Below, piece after piece: positions 55,650 through 64,000 of a DNA stretch of 64,000 bases (position 1 is the first letter of the stretch; every line of letters starts with the position of its first letter). Position numbers and translations under genes: made by a program. This stretch comes from Hyphomonas sp. (GTDB lineage: Bacteria; Pseudomonadota; Alphaproteobacteria; Caulobacterales; Hyphomonadaceae). The notes below the pieces were generated by a model. That model saw nothing but the letters and a program-made list of their open reading frames with translations, was not told where the DNA came from and made no database searches. The stretch spans positions 1-64,000 of the forward strand of contig WGNP01000008.1 of NCBI GenBank assembly GCA_016124495.1, in the 5' to 3' direction.

Positions 55650-57479
55650 ATGGAAAAAGAAGAACAGCGCAATTTCCTGCTCGCCATGGCGGCGATGATC
55701 GCGTTCGTCTTTCTCTATCAGATATTCGTGATGGAGCCTGCCCAGAAGCGCTATCAGGCCCAGCAGGCGATTGAGGCGGCGCGGCAGCAGACCGCCTCCA
55801 TCGACACTGCCGCCGAAGTCGCACCGGGCCCGAAACCGCTTCCGGAAGCACTCGCCGCCGCGCCGCGTGTCAAGCTGGACGCCGCCGCCATCGACGGCTC
55901 GATCCGCCTCGCCGGCGCCCGCCTCGACGACCTCCAGCTGAAGCAGCACTTCGTCACCGTCGAGAAGACCGAAGAGATCCGCCTCCTCCGTCCTGAAGAA
56001 TCCGAGTTCGGATATTTCTCGACCTATTACTGGGCCGACGGCAACACGCTGGTCGCCGGGCGCAACTCGCCCTGGACGCAGGTCGGGCAAGGCACCCTCA
56101 GTTCCACCACGCCTGTCACCCTCCGGCTTGAAGCACCCGGCGTGACCATCGACCGTGTCATATCTGTCGACGAAAACTACCTTTTTACCTTCAGCGATAC
56201 CGTCACCAACACATCGGACGCGACCAAGAGCCTGCGTCCGATCGGTTCGATCGAGCGGCAGGGCGACTACAAGAGTTTCCTGAATGCCACAGAGCCCGGT
56301 GTGGCGGCAGAGGCCGACAACGGCCTCGCCCATATGGGATTGATGGGCGTGATGGATGGCACGCTGCGTCTCAAGAAATACAAACCCCTGTTCGCCTCCA
56401 AGAAGATCGACGGGGAATCGGCAGACGGCAACTTCGCCACCACGACCGGCGGCTGGTGGGGCCTCAGCGACAAATACTGGATGAGCGCGCTTGTCCCGGC
56501 GCAGGACACGGTCTTCAACGCCTCGGTCAACCGCGCCAGCCTCGCGCGCGGCGGGCCACTGGAAGTGCGTACCGAAGGTAACGCTGTCGAGATTGCCCCC
56601 GGCGCGAGCATTACGGCCGAGAACCGCATATTCGCCGGTGCCAAGAAATTCGAGATCCTGCGCGACTACGAACAAAACCAGGGCATTCCGCGACTGGTCG
56701 ATGCCATCGACTGGGGCTGGGCTTACTTCCTGACCAAGCCGTTCTTCTATGTGCTGCACTGGTTGCATGGCCATGTTGGCGCGTTTGGCTGGGCGATCCT
56801 CGCCTTCACCGTGCTTGTGAAGCTGCCGCTTGTGCCGCTCTACAATGCCAGCTTCAAGTCGATGGCCAAGCTCAAGAAGCTCCAGGAGCCGATGAAGGAC
56901 ATCAACGAACGTTTCGCTGCCGATCCGCAGCGTAAGCAGCAGGAGATGATGAAACTTTACAAGGAAACCGGCGCTAATCCGATCGGCGGCTGCCTGCCCA
57001 TCCTCGTGACGATCCCGATCTTCTATGCGCTCTACAAGACGCTCTACGTTACCCTCGACATGCGCCACGAACCCTTCTGGTACATGAAAGACCTCTCGGC
57101 GCCGGACCCGACCGCGTTCGGCAACCTGTTTGGACTCCTCTCCTTCTGGGACGCGGCCGACATCAAGGCCATTCCTATCATCGGCATCATCATCGGCATC
57201 GGCATCCTGCCGATCCTCTACGGCGCCACAATGGCCGTCCTGCAATCGCTGTCGCCGCCGCCGCCGGACAAGATGCAGGCTCGTATCATCATGGCGCTGC
57301 CGCTGGTCTTCATGTTCGTGTTCGGAGGATTTGCCGCCGGTCTCGTGCTCTACTGGGTCTGGTCCAACGTGCTGACCTTCATCCAGCAATACTGGATCAT
57401 GCGCGCAAACGGGGCCGAGACGGAAGTCGGAAAGTTCGTCGCCAAGTATCTCGGTCAGCGCAAGGCGCCGGCCAAGTAA
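55650..57479 (+). CDS. yidC: Membrane protein insertase YidC
   Basis: A 609-residue inner-membrane insertase. The first helix is FLLAMAAMIAFVFLYQIFV, followed by a large periplasmic P1 domain (about 30-350). The conserved core then begins with FYVLHWLHGHVGAFGWAILAFTVLVKLPLVPLY, with a cytoplasmic helical hairpin (KLKKLQEPMKDINERFA), QEMMKLYKETGANPIGGCLPILV, and the last helices to VLYWVWSNVLTFIQQYWIM. It assists Sec and acts alone for small proteins. Co-directional with rnpA. Confidence 0.97.
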   Translation: MEKEEQRNFLLAMAAMIAFVFLYQIFVMEPAQKRYQAQQAIEAARQQTASIDTAAEVAPGPKPLPEALAAAPRVKLDAAAIDGSIRLAGARLDDLQLKQHFVTVEKTEEIRLLRPEESEFGYFSTYYWADGNTLVAGRNSPWTQVGQGTLSSTTPVTLRLEAPGVTIDRVISVDENYLFTFSDTVTNTSDATKSLRPIGSIERQGDYKSFLNATEPGVAAEADNGLAHMGLMGVMDGTLRLKKYKPLFASKKIDGESADGNFATTTGGWWGLSDKYWMSALVPAQDTVFNASVNRASLARGGPLEVRTEGNAVEIAPGASITAENRIFAGAKKFEILRDYEQNQGIPRLVDAIDWGWAYFLTKPFFYVLHWLHGHVGAFGWAILAFTVLVKLPLVPLYNASFKSMAKLKKLQEPMKDINERFAADPQRKQQEMMKLYKETGANPIGGCLPILVTIPIFYALYKTLYVTLDMRHEPFWYMKDLSAPDPTAFGNLFGLLSFWDAADIKAIPIIGIIIGIGILPILYGATMAVLQSLSPPPPDKMQARIIMALPLVFMFVFGGFAAGLVLYWVWSNVLTFIQQYWIMRANGAETEVGKFVAKYLGQRKAPAK

Positions 57480-58127
57480 TTGGACACGCCCTCGTTCTCC
57501 GATGACCAGATCGAAGCCGGCCGCCTGCTGTTTTCAGGCAGCGCCGAATTCGTTATGGGCGTGGTGGATCTTGCAGGTCTTCCGCCTGCGGACCGTCTGG
57601 AGGTCTGCTTTGCGGGCCGCTCGAATGTCGGCAAGTCCAGCCTGATCAACGCCCTAACTGGCCGCGCCAAGCTCGCCCGCGCCTCAACCGAGCCGGGCCG
57701 CACCCGCGAACTCAACTATTTCGACATCAGCGCAGGCCGCCTCTTCCTCGTCGACCTGCCGGGCTTCGGCTACGCTCAGGTCTCGAAAACGCAGGTCGCC
57801 GCCTGGACGAAACTTATCCGCGCCTACCTGCGCGGCCGCCCAAGCCTGCGCCGGGTCTTCCTGCTGGTCGATTCCCGTCGCGGCCTGATGGATACCGACA
57901 CCGAGATAATGGACCTGCTTGACGGCGCCGCCGTGAACTACCAGATCGTCCTTACCAAGGTGGACAAGGTTCCCAAACCCGAAGTCGAGAAGACCGCTGC
58001 GGCGGTCTCGGCAAAGCTCAAGAAACGCGGCGCCGCCCACCCGGTCGTGCTGCAAACTTCATCAGAGAGAGGCTGGGGGATAGCCGAGCTCCGCGCCGAG
58101 ATTGCGGCCTTTCTGCCGCCTTCCTAG
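57480..58127 (+). CDS. engB: Ribosome biogenesis GTP-binding protein EngB/YsxC
   Basis: A 215-residue GTPase for large-subunit assembly. G1 is FAGRSNVGKSSLINAL, G2 the PGRTRE threonine, G3 VDLPGFGYAQV, and G4 LTKVDK. The N-terminal AGRLLFSGSAEFVMGVVDLAGLPP matches the family, which supports the TTG at 57480 as the start, directly after the yidC stop. An ATG at 57555 would cut this conserved part. The gap-free junction suggests coupled translation with yidC. Confidence 0.94.
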   Translation: MDTPSFSDDQIEAGRLLFSGSAEFVMGVVDLAGLPPADRLEVCFAGRSNVGKSSLINALTGRAKLARASTEPGRTRELNYFDISAGRLFLVDLPGFGYAQVSKTQVAAWTKLIRAYLRGRPSLRRVFLLVDSRRGLMDTDTEIMDLLDGAAVNYQIVLTKVDKVPKPEVEKTAAAVSAKLKKRGAAHPVVLQTSSERGWGIAELRAEIAAFLPPS

Positions 58128-58151
58128 AATGGGCGCGGGAGGAACCGCGCT

Positions 58152-58613
58152 ATGATCCAGATAAGACCCGATGACCTGACTGGTCCGGAAATCGCCGAAC
58201 TGATTGCCATTCATGGCGCCACGATGCTCGCCGCCTCTCCGCGCGAAAGCTGTCATTTTCTACCTATCGACGGCTTGCGCCAGCCTTCGGTCAGCGTCTG
58301 GAGCCTGTGGGAGGATAGCGCCCTGCTCGGCTGCGGCGCCCTGAAGGACCTCGGCAACGGCACCGGCGAGATCAAGTCCATGCACACCCGCGAAGTCCTG
58401 CGGGGCAGGGGCCTCGGCCGCCGGATGCTTGAACACATCCTCGCTGAAGCCCGCCGCCGGAACTATACGGCCCTCTACCTGGAAACCGGCTCGATGGATG
58501 GCTTCATTCCTGCCCGGCGTCTGTATGAGGCCTACGGCTTCGATTATTGCGGACCTTTCGGCGATTATGCGGAGGATCCACACAGCGTTTTCATGTCCCT
58601 TCCGCTCGGCTGA
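58152..58613 (+). CDS. GNAT family N-acetyltransferase
   Basis: A 153-residue acetyltransferase. Motif A is EIKSMHTREVLRGRGLGRRMLEHILAEARRR, with the acetyl-CoA-binding R/Q-x-x-G-x-G/A form (RGRGLG). Motif B includes LYLETGSMDGFIPARRLYEAYGF. It is similar to the PhnO/YhbS-like cytoplasmic group. Substrate unknown. It follows engB by 24 bases and precedes argB, all on the plus strand. Confidence 0.92.
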   Translation: MIQIRPDDLTGPEIAELIAIHGATMLAASPRESCHFLPIDGLRQPSVSVWSLWEDSALLGCGALKDLGNGTGEIKSMHTREVLRGRGLGRRMLEHILAEARRRNYTALYLETGSMDGFIPARRLYEAYGFDYCGPFGDYAEDPHSVFMSLPLG

Positions 58614-58658
58614 TCGGGCATTGCGCGGGGCCCGCGAAACGCTCTAGACACGCGGTCC

Positions 58659-59555
58659 ATGAACGACGCTCAGACTCAGGCCCTGCTGACCGCCCGCACG
58701 CTGTCCGAAGCGCTGCCTTACCTGCAGCGCTATGACAGCCAGACGATCGTTATCAAGTATGGCGGCCATGCCATGGTCGACCCTGAACTCGCCAAGGCCT
58801 TTGCCCGTGATGTCGTCCTGCTGAAACTGCTCGGCATCCATCCCGTGGTGGTGCACGGCGGCGGCCCGCAGATCGGCGCGATGCTGGACAAGCTCGCCAT
58901 CAAGTCTGAGTTCAGGGACGGCCTGCGCGTCACCGATGATGCGACCATGGAAGTCGTCGAAATGGTCCTCTCCGGACCGATCAACAAATCTATCGTGCGC
59001 GCCATCAACGCGGCCGGTGGCAAGGCGGTCGGCCTCTCCGGCGCCGACGGCAACCTGATCCGTGCCCGCAAGGCAAACAAGACCACCAAGGATCCGGACA
59101 GCAATATCGAGAGCATCGTGGACCTCGGTTATGTCGGCGAACCCGAACATGTCGACATCGCCGTGCTGAAGGCCCTGCGCGACGCAGATGACGACCTGAT
59201 CCCCGTCGTCGCTCCCGTCGGCATCGGTGAGGACGGGGCCCGTTACAACATCAATGCCGACACCGCCGCCGGCGCGGTTGCCGCCGCCCTCGGCGCCAGC
59301 CGCCTCCTGCTGCTGACGGATGTCGCCGGCGTGCTCGACAAGCAGATGAATCTTATCCGCGAAATCAAGGTCAAGGACATTCCTGGCCTGATTGCGGACG
59401 GCACAGCTGCAGGCGGCATGATTCCAAAACTTGAAACAGCAGCGCATTCCGTGATCCATGGCGTCGGGGCGGCAGTCATCCTCGATGGACGTGCGCCGCA
59501 CGCCCTGCTCATGGAGCTTTTCACCGAACATGGCGCTGGAACGCTTGTTTCTTAG
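58659..59555 (+). CDS. argB: Acetylglutamate kinase
   Basis: A 298-residue enzyme of arginine biosynthesis that phosphorylates N-acetylglutamate. The phosphate-binding motif is IKYGGHAM, followed by [13 protein letters not shown] and [18 protein letters not shown]. The acetylglutamate region is [17 protein letters not shown] and the C-terminal [10 protein letters not shown] motif is also typical. The N-terminal extension with the mobile helix is the arginine-sensitive (hexameric) type. The DUF1036 gene starts within its last 26 bases. Confidence 0.97.
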   Translation: MNDAQTQALLTARTLSEALPYLQRYDSQTIVIKYGGHAMVDPELAKAFARDVVLLKLLGIHPVVVHGGGPQIGAMLDKLAIKSEFRDGLRVTDDATMEVVEMVLSGPINKSIVRAINAAGGKAVGLSGADGNLIRARKANKTTKDPDSNIESIVDLGYVGEPEHVDIAVLKALRDADDDLIPVVAPVGIGEDGARYNINADTAAGAVAAALGASRLLLLTDVAGVLDKQMNLIREIKVKDIPGLIADGTAAGGMIPKLETAAHSVIHGVGAAVILDGRAPHALLMELFTEHGAGTLVS

Positions 59556-60567
59556 GATCGCCGCACTGGCGCTTGCCGCCGTCACGGCGCTGGCCCTGCC
59601 GGCGCGCGCGCAGGCTGGCGAGGGCTGGGAGCTGTGCAACCGCACCAGCTACATCATCGAGGCCGCTGTCGGGCACACCCAGGGCACCGGCGTGTCGGTG
59701 GATGGCTGGACCAAGCTGCCGCCTGGCACCTGCAAGACCGCACTGCCGGGCCCGCTGACCCCCGGGACCCACTATCTCTACGGCCGCGGCTCCACCGCCC
59801 ACCAGGGCGGCGGTCGCGAATGGGGCGGGCGCCACGAACTCTGCGTGGACCCGACCGGCGGCTTTTCGCTGGAAAGCCCGCCCGATTGCGCCGCTATGGG
59901 CCTCGAGCCCCAGGGTTTCCGCCCGATCAACATCACCCGCGCCGACAGGTGGACGAACAATTTCACCGAGATCGAGAACTGGACACTCGACAATGCCCGC
60001 AATGCCGGCCTGCAGCGCCTGCTCGATGAAGCGGGCATCGTTTCCGGCAACATTGACGGCTTCATCGGCGGGCGTACCCGCACCGCCATCAACGACTTCC
60101 TGAAGGTCAAAGGTCTTTCCGCCGATACGTCTGACGCGGACCTGATCGACTATCTCGAACAGGCCGCCGAGGAGCGCAGCCGCGCCGTCGGCTTCACGCT
60201 CTGCAACCGCACCAAAAACCGCATCTGGAGCGCGATTGCCCGCCGCGCCACGGAAGGCTGGGAAAGCCGCGGCTGGTGGCGCATCGAGGCCGGTGGCTGC
60301 GCCCGCGTCGTTGACCGCCCGCTGCGCGGCTCGGAACACTTTGTCTATGCCGAAATGGAAGAGCCGACCGGCCTGCGCACCCTGTCGCGCGCCTCCGAAG
60401 CTTTCTGCGTTGGCCGCGCCAAGTTCGCCATTGCCGGGCGCGAAAGCTGCGAGGACGGCTCCTACCGAACCGCCCTCTTCACGCGCACCCCGGCGCCGAC
60501 CGAGCGCAAGCTGGTGTTCGAATTCTTCGAACGCGATTTCACCGATGCGAAGCAGGATGACGATTAA
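59530..60567 (+). CDS. Secreted protein with two DUF1036 domains around a peptidoglycan-binding-like segment
   Basis: A 345-residue exported protein. The signal peptide is [20 protein letters not shown] followed by LALPARAQA. Two DUF1036 units (about 31-130 and 222-330) share [17 protein letters not shown] and [17 protein letters not shown] and have paired cysteines. Between them, residues about 160-215 ([35 protein letters not shown]) resemble a peptidoglycan-binding-1 fold. It may be a cell-wall-anchored periplasmic protein. It overlaps argB by 26 and the next gene by 11 bases. Confidence 0.82.
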   Translation: MALERLFLRIAALALAAVTALALPARAQAGEGWELCNRTSYIIEAAVGHTQGTGVSVDGWTKLPPGTCKTALPGPLTPGTHYLYGRGSTAHQGGGREWGGRHELCVDPTGGFSLESPPDCAAMGLEPQGFRPINITRADRWTNNFTEIENWTLDNARNAGLQRLLDEAGIVSGNIDGFIGGRTRTAINDFLKVKGLSADTSDADLIDYLEQAAEERSRAVGFTLCNRTKNRIWSAIARRATEGWESRGWWRIEAGGCARVVDRPLRGSEHFVYAEMEEPTGLRTLSRASEAFCVGRAKFAIAGRESCEDGSYRTALFTRTPAPTERKLVFEFFERDFTDAKQDDD

Positions 60568-61303
60568 CCCGCCGCCTGGGCCGAAGCTGGAACACATCAC
60601 CGACTGGGTGTTCGACCTCGACAATACGCTCTATCCGGCCGAGTGCGATCTCTTCGCCGAGATCGACACCCGGATGACCGATTTCGTCGCCCGTCTCACC
60701 GGCCTCGAAAGGCTGGAGGCCCGCAAGCTCCAGAAACATTATTATGCGACCTATGGCACGACGCTCTCCGGGCTGATGACCGAGCACGGCCTCGATCCCG
60801 CAGAATTCCTCCACTATGTTCACGAGATAGATCTCTCGCCGCTGCCTGACCTGCCGCACCTTCGCGCCGCCATCGCCGCACTTCCCGGGCGCAGGTTCAT
60901 CTACACCAACGGTCCCCGTCGCCATGCCGAGCGCGTCATCGAGAAGATGGGGCTCGCGCACCTCTTCAATGACAGCTTCGGCATCGAGGAAAGCGCCTAC
61001 ACGCCAAAGCCTCACCTGCCCGCCTACCAGTCCTTCTGCCGCATCCACAAGGTCGAGCCGCAAGGCGCCGCCTTCTTCGAGGACCTTGCCCGCAATCTGT
61101 TGCCCGCTAAAGCCCTGGGCTTCACGACCGTGCTCGTGCAATCCGCCAAGGACTGGAGCCATGAACCGGTCGAAGCGCGTCCGGCCGGAGCAGGGGATGT
61201 GTTCGGGGGTGACGGGGACGGGCACATCGACTACATCACCGGCGACCTTGCGGGCTTCCTCGACCAGGCTGTTCCGCGCCCGGCCCTGAAAGAGAAAGAC
61301 TGA
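60557..61303 (+). CDS. Pyrimidine 5'-nucleotidase (HAD superfamily)
   Basis: A 248-residue HAD phosphatase of the SDT1/YjjG-like pyrimidine nucleotidase group. Motif I is [11 protein letters not shown] (DxD), motif II is [12 protein letters not shown], motif III the lysine in [11 protein letters not shown], and motif [11 protein letters not shown]. It dephosphorylates UMP/CMP-type nucleotides in the family. I used ATG 60557; 60545 is four codons further up and equally open. It overlaps the DUF1036 gene and precedes dapD by four bases. Confidence 0.9.
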   Translation: MTINPPPGPKLEHITDWVFDLDNTLYPAECDLFAEIDTRMTDFVARLTGLERLEARKLQKHYYATYGTTLSGLMTEHGLDPAEFLHYVHEIDLSPLPDLPHLRAAIAALPGRRFIYTNGPRRHAERVIEKMGLAHLFNDSFGIEESAYTPKPHLPAYQSFCRIHKVEPQGAAFFEDLARNLLPAKALGFTTVLVQSAKDWSHEPVEARPAGAGDVFGGDGDGHIDYITGDLAGFLDQAVPRPALKEKD

Positions 61304-61307
61304 ACCG

Positions 61308-62135
61308 ATGCCTGACGCCCTTGCCCGTGTGATCAATGCTGCGTGGGAGGCCCGTGAAACGCTCTCCACCGACACCACCGGTGAAGTGCGCGACGCCGTG
61401 GACGCCGCCATCAGCCTCCTTGATTCCGGCGAAGCCCGCGTTGCGACCAAGGAAGCCGATGGCAAGTGGACCGTGCATCAGTGGCTCAAGAAGGCTGTGC
61501 TGCTCTCCTTTCGCCTCAATGCCAATGGCGCCATCTCCGGCACGCCCGGCGGCGGCAACTGGTGGGATAAGGTGGCGTCGAAGTTCGAGGGATGGGGCGC
61601 CAGGGAATTCAAGGAAGCCGGCTTCCGCGCGGTGCCGCCGTGCGCTGTACGCCGCGGCGCGTTCATCGCGAAGAACGCCGTGCTGATGCCGTCCTATGTC
61701 AACATCGGCGCCTATGTCGGCGAAGGCACCATGATCGATACCTGGGCCTCGGTCGGCTCCTGCGCTCAGGTTGGCAAGAACTGCCACATTTCCGCCGGAA
61801 CCGGCATCGGCGGCGTGCTCGAGCCGCTACAGGCCAACCCTACCATCATCGAGGACAACTGCTTCATCGGTGCCCGCTCCGAAGTCGTCGAAGGCGTCGT
61901 CGTCGGCGAAGGCTCGGTCCTCGCCATGGGCGTCTTCATCACCCAGTCCACCAAGATCGTGAACCGCCAGACGGGCGAGATCATCTATGGCCGCGTCCCG
62001 CCTTTCTCGGTGATCGTGCCCGGTACGTTGCCGGACCCCAAGGGCGGGCCGTCACTGGCCTGCGCCGTCATCGTGAAAACCGTCGACGCGAAGACCCGCG
62101 AGAAGACCGCCGTAAACGAACTGCTGCGCGACTAG
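61308..62135 (+). CDS. dapD: 2,3,4,5-tetrahydropyridine-2,6-dicarboxylate N-succinyltransferase
   Basis: A 275-residue enzyme of the succinylase branch of lysine and diaminopimelate synthesis. The left-handed beta-helix hexapeptide repeats run from about residue 105 to 215 ([41 protein letters not shown]). The acceptor region [21 protein letters not shown] also matches the family. DAP feeds peptidoglycan, linking it to the murB/ddl genes elsewhere in the window. It is the last metabolic gene of the argB-dapD run. Confidence 0.97.
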   Translation: MPDALARVINAAWEARETLSTDTTGEVRDAVDAAISLLDSGEARVATKEADGKWTVHQWLKKAVLLSFRLNANGAISGTPGGGNWWDKVASKFEGWGAREFKEAGFRAVPPCAVRRGAFIAKNAVLMPSYVNIGAYVGEGTMIDTWASVGSCAQVGKNCHISAGTGIGGVLEPLQANPTIIEDNCFIGARSEVVEGVVVGEGSVLAMGVFITQSTKIVNRQTGEIIYGRVPPFSVIVPGTLPDPKGGPSLACAVIVKTVDAKTREKTAVNELLRD

Positions 62136-62189
62136 GCGCAAACGACCCCGGCGGCTGACACCAGCTGCTTTACCCCAATGGAGGCTTTA

Positions 62190-62414
62190 ATGGCCGACGA
62201 TCCGACATCCGAACCCATCAAGGGTCCCGCATCCTACTTCCCCTCGATCGAGAAGGCCTATGGCAAGAAGATGAGCCACTGGTTCGCTCTCGTTGCTAGT
62301 CGCAAGGGTGCGAAACATGCCGAGATCGTCAATTTGCTGAAAAATGAGCACAAGCTCGGCCACGGCCACGCCAACGCCATCGTCGCGCACTGTAAGGCCG
62401 CCGACAAAGGCTGA
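62190..62414 (+). CDS. DUF4287 domain protein
   Basis: A 74-residue cytoplasmic protein. The DUF4287 pattern is FPSIEKAYGKKMSHWFALV, KHAEIVNLLKNEHKLGHGHANAIVAHCK. It is helical and basic/acidic mixed. I chose the ATG at 62190 because GGAGG lies six bases upstream; the ATG at 62178 is a poorer start. It probably shares the dapD transcript, 54 bases downstream. Function of the family is unknown. Confidence 0.83.
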   Translation: MADDPTSEPIKGPASYFPSIEKAYGKKMSHWFALVASRKGAKHAEIVNLLKNEHKLGHGHANAIVAHCKAADKG

Positions 62415-62433
62415 GAGGGGCGCCGGCGCTGCG

Positions 62434-63252
62434 ATGGGTATCGAGGTTCTGAGCACCGTCAACGACCCTGGCATTCCCGGCAGGTCCGGCGATGACCGCT
62501 ATGGTTTCGACGCCGCCGGCGGCCGCGCCTGGGTCATCGATGGCGCCACCGATGCAACCGAGCTGAAGCCATTTCCCGGCGCCGAAAGCGGCGCCTCCTG
62601 GCTCGCCGAAACCGTATCCAGACGGCTCGTTGCAGCGCCCGCTGTCGACGAAGAAGCGAGAGCCTATTTCGACCGTGTGCTGACGGATGTGCGCGCCGAG
62701 GCGGAGCGCTCATCAAAGGTCGCTCTGAGCGGCGTGCCCGGTGAAGCGATGCCGGTCGCCTCTGCCATGTGGCTGCGCTGCAACGGGGAGACCTGCGAAT
62801 TCGTCTGGGCGGGGGACTGTTTTGCCATTGCGGGCAATGGCGCTGGAGAGGCCCTGCTGATCGGCACGCAGGAGAAAGCCGATACCGAAACGCGCGAAGC
62901 CGCCCGCATGCTCTCCCTGTCGCAGGCTGAGAGATGGGCCATTCTGCAAGACCAACGCCGCGCCGCCAATGCCCCGGAGCGCGGCCTGATCACGCTCTAC
63001 CCTGCCGCCGCTGCACATCTGAACACCGTGAGCCTCACCCTGCCGCGCGGCTCGCCCGTTCTTTTGATGACCGACGGCTTCTTCCGTTTCGTTGCGCCCT
63101 ATGGCCTCGACACGCCTGCGAGCCTCCTTGCCCGCGTCCTGAAAGACGGTCTCGCCGTAGCAACAAGCAGCCTCCGCCAGCATGAAGCCACTCCGCACAG
63201 CGTCCGCCTCAAGGCCCGCGACGATGCCGCGGCCATCTTGCTGCGCTCTTAG
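62434..63252 (+). CDS. PP2C-like serine/threonine phosphatase
   Basis: A 272-residue putative phosphatase. The metal-binding motifs of PPM/PP2C are seen as SGDDRYGF, AWVIDGATDATE (DG motif) and late VLLMTDGFFRF. Spacing fits a compact bacterial PP2C fold, but several later motifs are weak and the last Asp (ARDDAAAIL) supplies only a partial motif. The start is 62434 (MGIEVLSTVN), 20 bases past the DUF4287 stop. No kinase or anti-sigma partner is adjacent. Confidence 0.72.
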   Translation: MGIEVLSTVNDPGIPGRSGDDRYGFDAAGGRAWVIDGATDATELKPFPGAESGASWLAETVSRRLVAAPAVDEEARAYFDRVLTDVRAEAERSSKVALSGVPGEAMPVASAMWLRCNGETCEFVWAGDCFAIAGNGAGEALLIGTQEKADTETREAARMLSLSQAERWAILQDQRRAANAPERGLITLYPAAAAHLNTVSLTLPRGSPVLLMTDGFFRFVAPYGLDTPASLLARVLKDGLAVATSSLRQHEATPHSVRLKARDDAAAILLRS

Positions 63253-63260
63253 CGCCCGGT

Positions 63261-64000
63261 TCAGGTATTCAGTGTAAAGACGGTATTCAGGTCGAGCGCC
63301 GTCCAGGGCAGTTCGGTGAGGTCAGTGATCCGGCGCGGCACATAGCCGAGGCCCTTGAGGAACTCGGTGAGTTCTTCCTTGCCGATGCCGAAGCGGCCCT
63401 CGCGGTTGTCGATCTCGCAAACGATCGCCGGTCGGTGCTTCCTCAGTGTCTCGGTAGCACCGCGCAGCACGTCCAGCTCACCGCCCTCCACGTCGATCTT
63501 GATCAGCGAGACTGGCGGGCAGTCGATATGCGCCATGATCTCGTCAAGCGAGAACAGCGGCACCAGCTCCCGCCGGATCTTGAACCGTGTCGCAAGGTCC
63601 GTCTCGTCGCCGATATGAGCGAGTCCGCTGCCCACCTTGCTCTTCGACTTTATCGGTACTTTCAACTCGACCAGCCGTCCTGCTCCCGGCTTCGGCGCCC
63701 CCAGCGCAAATGGAAACAGCATGATGCTGGCCTTGCGCCGCACATACGCCGTCACGCTTAGTACCGTCCGGGGCATAGTCTGCGGCTCGAACGCAATCAC
63801 CAGTCCGCCCTTCGACAACTCGTGCAGCCGCCGCGTGAAGTCGCCCACATTGGCGCCCACATCGATGGTTGTGCTTCCAGCTGGAATAAGCGCCTGCAGC
63901 ATGCCGAGCTCGGCCTGATTGCCGTTCATCAGCGCCTTTACCGGCAGGATAATCGCCTTGAACAGCTTCTCGGCGGCCGTCTTGCGTCCGCCGATCACGA
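63261..64000 (-). CDS. FkbM family methyltransferase (possibly partial at the window edge)
   Basis: At least 245 residues of a SAM-dependent methyltransferase. Motif I is TIDVGANVGDFTRRL, the acidic strand is VIAFEPQ, and motif IKIDVEGGELDVLRGA is the FkbM signature. Such enzymes often modify glycans or surface polysaccharides. A GTG at 63998 could be the start, but the frame is open to the window edge, so the true N-terminus may lie beyond. It converges with the PP2C-like gene. Confidence 0.85.
   Translation of the reverse strand, partial: VIGGRKTAAEKLFKAIILPVKALMNGNQAELGMLQALIPAGSTTIDVGANVGDFTRRLHELSKGGLVIAFEPQTMPRTVLSVTAYVRRKASIMLFPFALGAPKPGAGRLVELKVPIKSKSKVGSGLAHIGDETDLATRFKIRRELVPLFSLDEIMAHIDCPPVSLIKIDVEGGELDVLRGATETLRKHRPAIVCEIDNREGRFGIGKEELTEFLKGLGYVPRRITDLTELPWTALDLNTVFTLNT

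Noticed and set aside
55170..57389. A 739-residue open frame on the minus strand
   Set aside because: It runs antisense to rnpA and yidC, has no recognisable domain and a His/Asp/Arg/Gly-rich composition typical of an antisense frame in G+C-rich genes.

Overview
This window is a G+C-rich bacterial chromosome segment with about sixty genes packed on both strands. It most likely comes from an alphaproteobacterium of the Caulobacterales/Hyphomonadaceae type (a Hyphomonas-like lineage). The clues are a DivL-type tyrosine 'histidine kinase' at 41525 with a perfect CtrA box (TTAA-N7-TTAA) upstream, an alphaproteobacterial LexA box (GTTC-N7-GTTC) before recN, an UrcA-family protein, a DUF1036 protein, a DnaX that has lost its zinc cysteines, and a dcw-type cell-division cluster. 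No rRNA, tRNA, CRISPR array, transposase or integrase was recognised.

Layout. 1-577: decayed glycosyltransferase with a hairpin and a short tandem repeat. 577-10.8 kb: housekeeping genes prs, pgeF, typA, an urcA-like gene, recR, a BciB/FrhB-like flavoprotein, ybaB, dnaX and nrdB (with an NrdR box). 10.9-12.2 kb: a nucleoside-deoxyribosyltransferase/TIR-like domain fused to a macro domain, the best candidate for an undescribed NAD- or ADP-ribose-linked system. 12.4-25.2 kb: accessory metabolism and stress genes (cyclophilin lipoprotein, GFA, OsmC, a VOC-ArsR-SRPBCC operon whose last gene is broken, TM2, DUF1330-Rieske pair, PRC-barrel, prmA, a YCF48-like propeller, aminopeptidase P, a membrane-anchored cold-shock domain, SDR, GH29 fucosidase, DUF2459).

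25.2-30.6 kb: DNA repair genes recN-ligA (SOS controlled, overlapping), bamD and an XRE regulator. 30.6-40.7 kb: envelope and division cluster read on the minus strand in the order murB, ddl, ftsQ, ftsA, ftsZ, lpxC. It is interrupted between murB and ddl by about 3.3 kb on the opposite strand, holding a TonB-dependent receptor and a degenerate tandem copy of it. 40.7-49.3 kb: EF-hand protein, divL, a DAACS carboxylate symporter, hrpB and PBP4-type dacB.

49.3-54.9 kb: minus-strand genes for an unknown protein, an RluA-type pseudouridine synthase overlapping a sensor kinase, and a tightly overlapped reductase-TVP38-DUF547 operon. 55.0-63.3 kb: plus-strand run rpmH-rnpA-yidC-engB-GNAT-argB-DUF1036-pyrimidine nucleotidase-dapD-DUF4287-PP2C, which joins ribosome and membrane biogenesis to arginine and lysine biosynthesis. 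The window ends in an FkbM-type methyltransferase that may continue past the edge.
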